Positions 13,033 to 28,400 of a stretch of DNA of 64,000 nucleotides are shown here, piece after piece (position 1 is the first letter of the stretch; each line of letters starts with the position of its first letter). The stretch is taken from assembly GCF_026151205.1 (NCBI RefSeq), contig NC_087073.1, forward strand, positions 8,719,411-8,783,410. Direction: 5' to 3'. The notes under the pieces were generated by a model. It searched no databases, was not told where the DNA came from, and saw nothing but the letters and a program-made list of their open reading frames with translations. Made by a program: the position numbers and the translations under genes. The DNA comes from Bolinopsis microptera (Eukaryota > Ctenophora > Tentaculata > Lobata > Bolinopsidae).

Positions 13033-14199
13033 ATGACTTCTAACCTTCCGTGTTAGTTTAACTACCCCAAACCACCAGGCATTGTCGTGTCAAACTCCCT
13101 CTCTCTCGCAAATTATACGTCACCTATATTATCTCACCACATTTCAAGTACCCATTTTGATGCATTAACTAGATAAGTTATACTTATAGCCGCGTATTCG
13201 AGATAATGTTTCAACTTTGCCAGTGTAGCCCCTTATATATTTATAATTAAGTCAAAATTAGAGATAACGAAAATGGTGTGACGCGCTACTATTTCATTTC
13301 ATTAAAAGTAAGCTGCTTACTGGCTTTAAAAACTTGGGTACTTTGCATCCGTGTCACTGTTATCAGAAACCGCACAATTATGATTTAATAAGTAATCAAA
13401 TAAGGTCATGATTTAAGTAAACCTGTTTGTCTAGATTGTGAAATGCTTTATGGCCCCCTGTCTTGATTGCTCAAGATGAGCTTACACAATACTCAGTGCC
13501 ATTTTTAACACAAGTCAATTGCATTTCTCAAGTCTCCAAATTCATTGCTCGCTATAAGCATTCTACAGCGGTGACGTAACGTCCAGCGCTAATACATTTT
13601 AAAGTGCCATCCAATTTAGTGAACTTATCACAGGACATCGAATTGTTGACAGGAGTTGTCAGAATTGCTAAGAATTTGCTGGAATTTCTCTAGTCGTGTG
13701 ACCCACGTGACCGCAGCTCCGGACTCACGTTGCCCTGTCACGCGACCTGTCTTCTGTTGCTAGCGTCCGGCTCTGTACGGCCTCCTGTCATTCTTCTACA
13801 TAGCTCTCTAGAGGGCGTTGCTCGTCAGATTTTGCTAGGTTTTTCCTTCAGGCCGCTTTTCTTGGGTGAGGTCATAAAGCCAGCTTAAGTCATCCATCTG
13901 CCTGCCTACTTTTCAGTTCTCATTTGAGCATCATCATCAATCAGTTTTGTTCATAAAAGCCTTGTATACATGAGTTATTGAGTTGGACGGTTATTAGTTA
14001 TTTGTTCTTGAGACCTGTCCGCGTATTATTTGCACCTGTCACTGCACAAGCAGTTGATTTCTTGAAAACAAGCCACCTAATTTTCCCAACTTTGAGATTC
14101 AAGTGTTATCTTACACCCGATAATACTTAATTTGTTTTATTAACAAATTTACATTTTTAGAAGTAACGTTACTCTCCTCTTCTCTTGTTACGAAACAAT

Positions 14200-18346
<4,147 letters not shown>

Positions 18347-18983
18347 ACAGAAAACATGATGACACGAGATCCTGTCACGTGCCGCACGTGATGGTTGAAC
18401 TCCGTTTATGGACCTCCGTTTGTGGACCTTCATAATGAACAATTCCAATGACTCTTATTCTTCTGAAGACTGCGCCGATCTAGCTATCTGCTATCACCTT
18501 GTCTTGCCCCTGCTAAAATGATCAATGAGTTTTTGTCTAGTAAATTTTATGTTGCAATATCTTTCTTAGAAAATTACATGAAATCGAAGTATAAGTAGTT
18601 TTATTTTTCCTAATTCCGTAAACCGGGAGACATTTTTTAAAGAAATAAGATTATCAAAAGGGCAAAATATTCTAGAAATTTAAATTTTTTATAATTCACG
18701 GTACGTGCGATAAAATCAAGTTTGCGTCAGATATTTATGATGCTTATATCATATATTGATGCTTGTTAGTCTTACTCTTACCGAAACCAACACGACGGTA
18801 ACTTCTAATATAACAGTCTAAGTTGTGGAAATCTTCCAAGGCGGGGAAAACAATTCCAGCAGTTTCCACGGGATCCCGTTCAGCCCCTGCCCCTGCCCCT
18901 ATTCGATCTCATCATGTCTAAAATTGACGCTCTGCATGTCGACACGTTGCATTTTCTTTTCGGGCCAGCTCATTAAAGATATA

Positions 18984-19086
18984 TTTGTATCACGTCGTGA
19001 CCCCCATTACTATTAGCGTTTCTACGATACAGAGGTAGCCGCGCACTCGTGCGCGGCGGGTCATACAACGTATGACAAATGACAAA
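18984..19086 (+). repeat. GC-rich dispersed repeat, copy 1
   Basis: Runs from GTATCACG..GTGACCCCC through the self-complementary GCCGCGCACTCGTGCGCGGC to GGGTCATACAACGTATGACA. The same order of blocks recurs at 20645-20741 and in reverse at 20783-20869, so this is a repeat family. The inner hairpin and the palindromic ATACAACGTAT end suggest a foldback structure. Confidence 0.7.
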
Positions 19087-19718
19087 GATATATGCAACGT
19101 TCGAGAAACACTAAAATTGGTCCATCCAAGTCTAATTTTAAGTTAGGGTTAATATAGGATTTAGGGTTAGAGTTAAGGTTAGGTTAATATATGAAGGGTT
19201 CCGGTTATGGGTTAGGCAATCAAAGCTTATAAACGGGTGTTATTTGAAGTGGGATAGATCAACATGGGATGGGCTCGCTATAGTGGGATGCACCCGCAAT
19301 GTTCACGTTAACTAGACTTAATGCTTAAAGAGTTGTAATTGTAGCGCGATGCACTATACTGGGCCGGGCCGCGCATCCAATATAAATGCTTCTCGCAACC
19401 GATTCGGTAGATCGACGAGATGCACCACTAGCTGGGCCTCGCCGAGCTGCGAATGATATTGATTGACAATGTGAATCAACTTAAAGTTATTAAAGAGATA
19501 TGCAAATTTAAGCAAGAAGCTCCCCTAATACCTAAAAAAACATTTTTTGCGCTCATATACCACTCAATCTGGGGACTTTGGTTTTTACTAATTCGCTCGC
19601 CCAAAAATTTCACATGTTTTTGTTATTTATGGTTTTAAGCATCTGTACAAAACGGTTTGAGTTTTACATAAACCTTACCTCAACCTGGGGCCGGGACCTC
19701 AGGCTATCAGATCATAAT

Positions 19719-19808
19719 TTACCTGAGGACCCCAGGCTATTATGTTCATTAACATTAATATACCAAATATAGATTTGGCGGAATGACAGGCTGAGCGCGG
19801 CCCAGTAA
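19719..19808 (-). mobile_element. TTAC-type MITE, copy 2 (90 bp)
   Basis: Reads TTACCTGAGGACCCCAGGCT at one end and GACAGGCTGAGCGCGGCCCA..GTAA at the other, the reverse orientation of the copies at 10940 and 21431. It is flanked by ATCATAAT at 19711-19718 and 19809-19816. It has no coding capacity. Confidence 0.8.
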
Positions 19809-20441
19809 ATCATAATTAGGGGGTGCACCATAAAAATAAACTTGCTCGGATTTTAAAAATTTTTGTACCATTGTTTTCTAGAGACTGTGAGAATTTTCAC
19901 AATACCAAATTTGTCATACCTTTTTGGAAAGATCAGAGAGTTTCGCCTAGGTGCCATATTTGATGGTGCGCGGCTTTTGGAGCAAAATTAGCTGTAAAAG
20001 TCGCGTAATTTGACCAAATTTGACCAAATTCGTTGATTTTTGTCGTATTATTTGGATATATCTTCAGTTCCTTGAATGAGATCATTCTGAAAATTGGCGA
20101 CGACCTTCCAATAGGACTTTTACAACTGTCCGAAAAATGTGGTGGATATCGGAGTTGACGTAGTGATCAAAATGGGGCAAAATACGCTGCTTTTAGCTAT
20201 AACATAATGTCTGATCACTGATGGTTGGATATGCTTTAAACTTTTCGGACACTTTCCTTGTAAGTCTATGAGTAAGCTTACCAATTTTTGTTGCAATCGG
20301 AGGTCGGGAAGGATACCTAATATCTATTTGTTTGAAGAAAATTGTGCTGGCCGAAATTAGCGCTAAAAAACCATCCTACAGTCGGCACGCGCGGCTCACT
20401 GTTGATGGCGCACTACCTATCATAATCATAAACATATGAGA

Positions 20442-20472
20442 GAAATGACAGGCTGAGCGCGGCCCAGTGATA
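20442..20472 (-). mobile_element. TTAC-type MITE, partial copy
   Basis: Only one end of the family is present (ATGACAGGCTGAGCGCGGCC, then CAGTGATAA). The other half is missing, so this is a truncated or eroded copy. Confidence 0.6.
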
Positions 20473-20644
20473 ACATAAACCTTGACCATTGTTTTCACAT
20501 AGCCATGTGCCTACGCGTACTGCAAGCGAGAGGGCTCTGGTTAGAGCAAACCATTGTTAACGATCTGGCCCGGCGCGCGCTAATTCGTAGCTCGTGCCGT
20601 CGGGCACGAGAAGAAAGCGGCGCGCGCTACTTCGAAGAAATTTG

Positions 20645-20869
20645 TATCACGTGGTGACCCCCACGGTCGCTTCACTATAGTCTTCGACTATACAGGGGGA
20701 GCCGCGCACTTCGTGCGCGGCGGGTCATACAACGTATGACAAGAAGACATTTAGACCAGTAACATCCGTCAACATAAACCTTGTCATACGTTGTATGACC
20801 CGCCGCGCACGAGTGCGCGGCTCCCCCTGTATCGTAGAAACTCTATAGTGAAGCGACAGTGGGGGTCCA
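20645..20869. repeat. Inverted pair of the GC-rich dispersed repeat
   Basis: A forward copy (20645-20741) and a reverse copy (20783-20869) of the repeat at 18984-19086 face each other across about 40 bases. This gives a large imperfect palindrome with arms near 90 bp. Each arm also contains the internal hairpin GCCGCGCAC..GTGCGCGGC. Confidence 0.75.
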
Positions 20870-21154
20870 GGGAAGCATTTAATTACCCTACGTCAAGGGG
20901 GGTAAATGTAATTCGGAATCAGCGTCCAAAAATACACCGATTTAGATCAATCTCATACCCAAAGGGCCTTTTCACAAGAATTTTCTTAAAATTTGGGCGA
21001 GCGATTTAGTAGGAGCGGGGGACCCCAGCTATTGAATCGTATGACGCCCAAATTTTTTCATGGAAAGATAATAATGATCTGAGTTTCGTCTTAATGCATA
21101 TTTAATGACTTGTCCGTTGTGCGCGGCGCTTTTTTAAAGCTTCCTGAGCTGGGT

Positions 21155-22787
21155 AACGTAGTCGTAACACCACTATAGGTTTATCCAGATCTGCCAAATT
21201 CCTAGGAGTGACCCTCGACAGCAAGCTCAATTTCAATGAACATATCACCAATACCACCAAAAAAGCTACGGCATCCCTTATGCATCCCTTGGGGTATGAG
21301 CCCCATAACATGCAAATGGATGTACACCGCTGTCATCAGTTCTATTCTATCATACTGCTGTAGTATATGGATTAGGGCTACCCAAACAGACACCAACGCG
21401 AGGAAGTCCAAACGAGTTCAGGCATTGGCATTACTGGGCCGCGCTCAGCCTGTCATTCCGCCAAATCTATATATATATATATGTTAATGAACATAATAGC
21501 CTGGGGTCCTCAGGTAAGCATTGGCATTGAGAATGATGTCTGGTGCCATGCCTAGTACTCCCTTCATCGCACTGAACCACCTCACTAACATTTCAGATAT
21601 CATACTTTTCTTGAGAGGTGAAGCAGCAAAGGGCACTGCCAGGCTTCAAGCCTATGGTAGCTTAACCCTCGAAACTATCGCCCCCAGAAAAGGTACCATC
21701 ACAACTCACACCACTATCAACAAACAATTCATGGTAGACCTCAACATACCACCCAAAGCAGAGAGACCTATTTATACCAACCATGATGCTTGAACGACGC
21801 TTCACGGTCACCACTCCTGGAGCTGACAACATTGAATATAGAGGCTCACTCTAAAACACCATCGACAACATCCCCGGTGAAACCATCACCTGCTACACAG
21901 ACGGGTCACGCACAGACTCAGGTAGCGGGGCTGGTTATATTATCACCACTGACAACAACAACACTACACTATAGGAAAGATCATTCAAGCTTCCCGATTA
22001 TTGTACCGTTTATCAAACAGAACTCACTGCCATCATCGAAGCTTGTAAATATCTCTCAACTTATACCAACACACACATCATCATATGGTCAGACAGTCTC
22101 TCCTCTATTCAAGCTATATCATCACCCTCAACGAGGAGTAGAACTACTATATAGACTGTTACGACACCCTCAATACACTCGGATCCACTAACACCTTAGA
22201 GATCAGATGGATAGCTGCACACATCAGATTGTGGGGTAATGAAAAAGCAGACGAGCTGGCCAAAAATGGCACAGCCAGTGAATCCACTTTGAATTGCCCA
22301 ATTCCACAATCTTACATCAAACGCCTGCAGCCTGATCGACGACAAAGCCACCAAACTTAATCAAGAATCATGGATTACTGATGGTCCTAGACACACTAAA
22401 CTGACACTTGGACACAAAAACATCAACATCATCAAAAATCTCAACACTACATTCAGTATTAGTAACAACAGACAAAATTACAGAACTGCAGTGCACCTCA
22501 TCACGGGACATTGTGGCCTCAACAAATACCTACACACCATTCGCAAATCAGACACAAGTGCAAGTGCTTGTCCTAAATGCGGCGACGAAGAGGAGACTGT
22601 CTTACACTTTCTCGGACAGTGCCCGGCTATTGCTCAAATAAGAGGTGAATATTTTCGGGACTACTACCTCTCTGTCAATGACATATTCGACAACCAACAC
22701 ATCTCCACCATCGTCAACTTTGCAAACCACATTAAACGCTTAATGGTGCCAGAGGAGTTGGACCAGACCGGTGTAACAATAACATAG
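21155..22787 (+). mobile_element. Degenerate non-LTR retrotransposon (RT thumb, RNase H, zinc-knuckle end)
   Basis: Conceptual reading, with many stops and frame changes, gives in order: a post-RT segment (KFLGVTLDSKLNFNEH, 21190-21240; then LALRMMSGAMPSTPF near 21520-21570); RNase H-like pieces (CYTDGSRTDSGSGAGYI near 21890, ELTAIIEACKYLS near 22022, IWSDSLSSIQAI near 22083, and a WIAAH..GNEKADELAKNG motif near 22210-22270); and a C-terminal CPKCGDEEETVLHFLGQCP (22570-22625). This order fits the end of an RNase H-bearing LINE. A MITE insertion splits the frame at 21431. The words AAAGCTTCCTGAGCTG at about 21136 and 23045 bracket the element. Confidence 0.8.
21431..21517 (+). mobile_element. 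TTAC-type MITE, copy 3, inserted in the dead LINE
   Basis: 87-bp copy beginning TTACTGGGCCGCGCTCAGCC and ending GGGTCCTCAGGTAA. It is bounded by the 9-bp duplication GCATTGGCA (21422-21430 and 21518-21526). Removing the element and one repeat restores a continuous LINE reading (..VQALALRMMSG..), which fixes both ends of the insertion. Confidence 0.9.
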
Positions 22788-23432
22788 CGACTACTCAAAC
22801 GCCGTCTTATGTCTTAGTTCGCGTCTCTCTTCCACACTCAACCACCATTTAAGCGTTCATCTATGACACACCCCACAACACTTACCAATACCATCATCCT
22901 TGATTACACATCATCATTCCACCGGCATCCTCCCACAGGACTGCCATACCCCAGAGGTAGGCAAAGCATCCATATGCTATCATGTATCAGTATCCTCTCG
23001 TAGGCCAACCAGGCCCAGCCTCTCTTAAAAAAATTGTTTTTAAAAAAAGCTTCCTGAGCTGAACTTGAGAGAAGCGAGCAATAGACTAGCAAGCTAGGTA
23101 AAACTAAAAGCAAGTTGAAGTACAAAGTAGTTATACTTATACACTTATAGTGTATTTAGGAGGTGCATGCGATTAAATTAAACTTTCTCGGATTGCCAAA
23201 ATGTTTGTACCACTACCATCGTTTTCTAGACGATGGTAGTACTAGTAGTCTTTTCTGTGAGCTTTTTTGTCTCACGTTGTACTTCAACTTGTAGACCCGC
23301 CGCGCACGAATGCACGGCTGTATTATATGGTATGTATTATATGGTGTATCGTGACTTTTGCCCCGATACTACTACTAGTGAAACTGAAACGACAATGGAA
23401 GTCACAACGTGCAATATTAATACAAGTGTATT

Positions 23433-23985
23433 GCGCTTTTACTAATTCGCTCGACTTAAAATTATCACGTGACTTTGGTTTTCATGGTTTTGCGGCCAAA
23501 CGGAACGGTTTTAGTTTTACACAAACCCTAAATCTAATCGGCTAATCCTGCAACCCTAACCCCCAAGCTATCCATTATATATAATCCATTATATATAATC
23601 CATTATATATTAACCCTAACCACAACTTGACACACGAAGCGCGCGGCGGCCTTTATCTCCGGTCAGCCGACGGGGGCGACCTAACCGGAGTGCACGCTTC
23701 GCGTGCACGAGAGGTGTACAATTACAACGTGTAGCAAACCACAACCCTAGGCCTAACCCTAACCAGAGCACTAGACAACATAATTCGTGTTTAACTAGCC
23801 TGTCACGTGACCAAAACAATTTTTGCCCATAACTCTCCATGGAAGCATTTTTACCCCACGTCATGGGGGTGATTCGGAATCAGCGTCCAAAAATACATTA
23901 ATTTAGCTTAATTACCCTCAGGTAAAGGCCTTTTCACAAGATTTTTTTTAATTTGGGCGAGCGAATTAGTGGGAGCGCTAAAAGT
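23433..23985. repeat. Inverted-repeat segment of the CTCGCCCAAA family
   Basis: The left end holds CTTTTACTAATTCGCTCGAC and the right end holds the reverse of CACTAATTCGCTCGCCCAAA, so the 550-bp segment has inverted ends. The inner right part (23837-23985) matches 20871-21018 closely (GGAATCAGCGTCCAAAAATA, GGCCTTTTCACAAGA). A short tandem TCCATTATATATAA (three units) lies at 23572-23610. No ORF of note. Confidence 0.55.
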
Positions 23986-24051
23986 GGCCCTACAAATTCA
24001 TATGTCGCATGATTAAATGTACAGCAATTTATATTGTATTGTGCGATATAA

Positions 24052-24232
24052 AAGGGACCTTCACATATTATGTACCCACTAATTGGCCATTTTTAGACCC
24101 CATTAACATATAACATTATAACTGTAATGAAAAAAATGATATAAAACGTAATCGTTTCGGAGACCCCTCCCTTTTCTTCAGTGACGAAAGAAATATGTGA
24201 ATGGCCCCTATACCATATACCAACATTCACTG
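24052..24232. repeat. Inverted-repeat element with ACATATTA ends
   Basis: Starts GGGACCTTCACATATTATGT and ends AAATATGTGAATGGCCCC, so the ends are inverted copies of a GG.CC.TTCACATAT word. It resembles the two elements in the BAK-like gene intron (26525 and 27961). Confidence 0.5.
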
Positions 24233-25379
24233 TGAGAGGTAAACATTAATAATAAAACTGTGTTGAATTGGTAACATTTTATAATGAGATACAGCATTGT
24301 CGGGTAAAAATTTTAAAAACGGAAACAACCCCAACACTACTAGAGTATTCCTGAAGTTAACAGAACAGTATAAAAGTAAAACAGCGAGATCGTATATTCA
24401 ACTAGTTACAGCGAGACTTGCTCAGATAACGACTGAAGCAGGCACACAACGTCTGAAAACGTAGGGTTCTTTTCAAAATTCAAATTCGATAAAGAGGATT
24501 AATTTATTAGGAAACCCTCCAATTAGGATTCGACTCACTTAGAGATGGACTTTGGATATTATCCACAATGTTAATTAATGAATAAAGAAAATGTGGTTGT
24601 TACGCCCGTTACATAAAAACATTTCGATTTTAGAGTTACCATGATTGAATGAAAGGACGTGCTGAGAATATCGATTAATAACAATTATAAAATAATCAAA
24701 TGTTCATAATTTATTCAAGTTATCCATCAATTCATGCGGTCAAGAATTTGAAGGTAGTCAGTCAGCAAAAGATATTGCAATCAATTCCTAAAAGCTTTTT
24801 TAAGAGTGAAAAATATTAAGATTGTATAGGGCTAATGTGTGCCTATCGGTTGAAGCTGAGATAGTAGAACAAGAAGAAGCGGTAAAAGGAACATGATTGG
24901 TAAGCATTCAAGTTTGGGCTCTTTGGCTTATTCCAAAACAAATTGACTTCTGTCAACTTTGCATATTACGGATCATGGCCCCATTTATCTCTACAGTTCT
25001 TAATTAACAGATATATATTTTAATTTGTAATAATTTCCTAACTTTCTACTATTCGTTAACTACCGATGAACACACATACAGGTAATACACATATCAACAT
25101 ACGTCAAAGCAAGATAGTGTTTCTTAAAAACATGTCTTAATTGATTGCCCTTAATAACCGAAAATAATTACAATCAAACTGAGATTTATACAAAACTTGA
25201 AATAAATTAATTAAGAATTATAATATCTGAAATATCCTCTATTCCTGCACATTTTATTATTGCTATCGAGCCACGATAGATTAAATCGTCTGACACGACC
25301 ATTTAGCCAACATCTTTTAAACTTGAAACAATATTTTACAGTCCGATTTGAGGTCCCTGAAATAGTGGTGCCAACATAC

Positions 25380-25409
25380 GGCGGTATCTAGATACTATCT
25401 AGATACCGC
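25380..25409. repeat. 30-bp near-perfect palindrome with 9-bp flanking direct repeats
   Basis: The sequence GCGGTATCTAGATA, C, TATCTAGATACCGC forms a hairpin with one unpaired base. The 9-bp word CCAACATAC sits on both sides (25371-25379 and 25410-25418). It lies about 20 bases past the stop codon of the BAK-like gene, in its presumed 3' UTR. Confidence 0.8.
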
Positions 25410-25427
25410 CCAACATACACCCGCGTG

Positions 25428-28400
25428 CTACTTGTACCTCCAAACAACAGCACCAACATTCACCGCTGTAACCACCACAACAAACCCGACTAACAGGTGT
25501 AACCGGTTCACGTTCCACTGGCGAGCCTGCTCCGTGTACTGTTTCACTTCGTCCAGGAAACCGTTCTGGGAATATGTCAAGTTATTTCATGACAAAACGG
25601 TGACGTTAGTAAAATATAATATTATAATTTGTTTGACGAGAATGATACAGGGAGAAAAGTAATGCTTTGTGTAACCGTGCAGCCGAGAAAATATCAGCAG
25701 TAATCTAAAATCTGAATTCCGGGCTTATAATTCGTATTCAGAATAGTTTAGAGATCAAACCGAAAGAATGCCAGCAGTAGTCTGATCTCTGAATTGTGGT
25801 CTTTATGATTTTATATGAAAAAATCTAGAGATCATAACGAATAATGATCCCATGCCATGCTAACAGGACACTGTGAACGTCAGTAGTTTCTACTGATTTC
25901 TATCATTTAAATTTCGGCCATTAACAGGAAACTTACATTAATTTCTTTTGCAACTTTGAACCCTGCCTAACCAAGTTATAGCACGATTTGAAAACTCATT
26001 CTGAAATTGCGGTCTCGATCTAGGCCTCAGAATATTCAGGCATATTAGCCACTAATCCCGCACAGTACAGTAATAAACATAATTTTAAAGCAGTTATGTT
26101 GTTAGTAATACAACCAGCGTGAATAGCAGATTCAGACCATATTCCAACCATCTCGTAGCTTATAAAAGCGGGGAGTCATAGATATCAACCGAATTAACTA
26201 ACACACAGTGCAGTAAAAATATCTATTTTACTCCGTTCCGGTAAGGCTCACCGAGGCTTATAAAATGCTGATACCTGTTCAGTTAGCAGATAAATGCTCA
26301 CAGGAGAGGATCAGGAGATAAACTCAAATAATTAGCAAGCAGAGAAAATTGTTGGTAAGACTTACCCATCCTCCAATAGATTTAATCCAGGCGACCACGT
26401 AATCTTTAATGTACTTAATGATACTGGACATTATCTGTCGACATATGTCTTCTGCGTTTTCAATTCCGTTGTTGACGAGATGGCTTATGTACCTGAAAGA
26501 TTAAGTTCAATATGGGGTAGTTAGCATATTACGTAATCACTGAGGGAGAGGGAGGGGTTTCTAAATGACTCCGCTAGTGTAATTTTATACACTAGTGTAA
26601 AATCGATTACGGAGGGAGAGGCCAATTTTTTAAATTCGCCGAAAAGCGATTACGTAATATATGAACCGTGACCGACCCCTATATCGGATAGATTGAGCAC
26701 TGTCTCGTATTAAGAAAACGATAATTTCGTTCACTGCCTTAAATTTTCCTCGATTTTCTACTTTAGTAGAAGAGTTGTCTGAAGGGGAGTTCAGCTAATC
26801 AGCTAATCACATGAGCATGTTCGGATGTGAATTTGCAATTTAGAGGATCTAATTAGAGATGTTTGATGTGCGTTTCAATTTCATTGTCTTCGAATTATCG
26901 CTCGATACAATAATTTCACTGGCAAAGCGTCCTGATTCGATCTAACTAGAAGTTGGTAAAGTATACTGGTATGGCTGGCTGAGTATGTGAGCTGAGTGTA
27001 TAAAATCTGATCGAATCACACAATCCGAAGCCATAATAAAATAAACGTACGTGAAATCGCAATAATCGCGTTGCGCGCCACGTTTTCGACTTGGCAAACT
27101 GTGCCAAAACGAAGGCCAAACAGTCAAATTTTAGTACAAACGATTATCGATGCTGTACTTGTCCAGGCATGCTACGAGACAAGCGTCACGATATCTCAAT
27201 GACACAGACTTGTCGCTCTTACCATGGACCATGTATGCTCACTGATCAAGTCAGAGAGCTCGGGGCTCAGTGCTCTAACAAACGAGCTTGTAATGGAGTG
27301 GATGATGTCAGGGCTATATTGGTGGAGGTCTGCTAATTACGTGGCGTCTTTTAGACAAGTTCCAGTTACACGTGTGTACCTGGACGTTGTATTTAAACAA
27401 GGTGTATGATCTAAGTATATGTTGCATCCAGTGAACAGGGAGGAGCTGGTAAACTACTCAAATACGCAGACAAGAAGGGTGTCTGTGAGTTGCACTGCGA
27501 TGTTTTAACACCCAATATCAGCTTGCGGGAGAACCGGTAGTAGTACTTCCCGTGCTCGTCACTCTGGCCTTGTTGTGGTGTTGCCTGGGTATTTAACACG
27601 ACCTGACACGGGGTTTACTTTTGTTTTGAAACATGAGACAACTCGTGATAATGATGTTTGATGTCGAGTTCACAATCATATGATCAAACATAGATGCGTG
27701 CCAAAAACTCAGACTATGGTATGAATTGTTTTACCAAGGAACATTTTAAAGTACAGTTTTGGAGTTTACGTTTGGCCAAAACAATGTTTTAACACTTGAC
27801 AGAACAGCTAGTTGTAAACAAGTTGGTAAAAGTTAACACGAGATATCAGCCAGAATGCATTCGAATGGCCTTGTTACTCGCACTAGAGTTTGCAATTACT
27901 CCTGAAAAATGTGATCACCATTCCTGTAGCTGTGCCAAAAATGTGTATGTATACAGTATAAGGGGTTCACACTTCACATATAACGTAATCAGCCGAAGGG
28001 GGAGGGGGGTTTTCAAATGATTACGCTAGTGTAATTTTGACACAATAGCTAACTGATTACGGAGGGGGGAGGGGGGGTTAAAAATTGTCCAAAAAGTGAT
28101 TACGTAATAATATGTGAACGACCCCTAACAGTATAAAGAGTAATTATCTTGTAGGACCTATTTGCATATATATCTAGTATACGTTATTCTTCATAGTGGA
28201 GAGCGAGATTGTAATTGATGTAAAGTGTAGGCACAGTACTATAGTAGACCAGTAGATGTAACATATATGTAAAGTATATTTAAATTAGATGTTAAGTAGA
28301 TGTAAAGTAGATTTAAAGTGTAGGGGCATGTAACTGAACAATTCCTTGCTCATACCAACACCTGACCTATAATTATCATCCATCAAATAACCACCCCATT

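Larger units (their letters stand above)
9925..14199. other. Intergenic region between dynein and alpha-tubulin
   Basis: No coding region could be supported. ORFs here are short and show no family resemblance or splice structure. The stretch holds a 58-bp MITE copy, a group of CACGTG motifs and presumably the tubulin promoter. It also holds the dynein 3' UTR, although no polyadenylation site could be assigned with confidence. Confidence 0.6.
18347..25427. other. Repeat-rich intergenic block
   Basis: No host gene was found between alpha-tubulin and the BAK-like gene. The stretch is a patchwork of the repeats listed separately: GC-rich foldbacks, TTAC-type MITEs, a dead LINE and dispersed segments containing ACTAATTCGCTCGCCCAAA. 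The last is near 19587, near 23441, and reversed near 20992 and near 23952. Degenerate telomere-like TTAGGG/CCCTAA words occur around 19135-19205 and 23545-23765. 24230-25370 shows nothing recognisable. Confidence 0.6.

Noticed and set aside
19130..19205. TTAGGG-like words suggesting an interstitial telomere
   Set aside because: Units are irregular and mixed with other words, with no uninterrupted tandem array.
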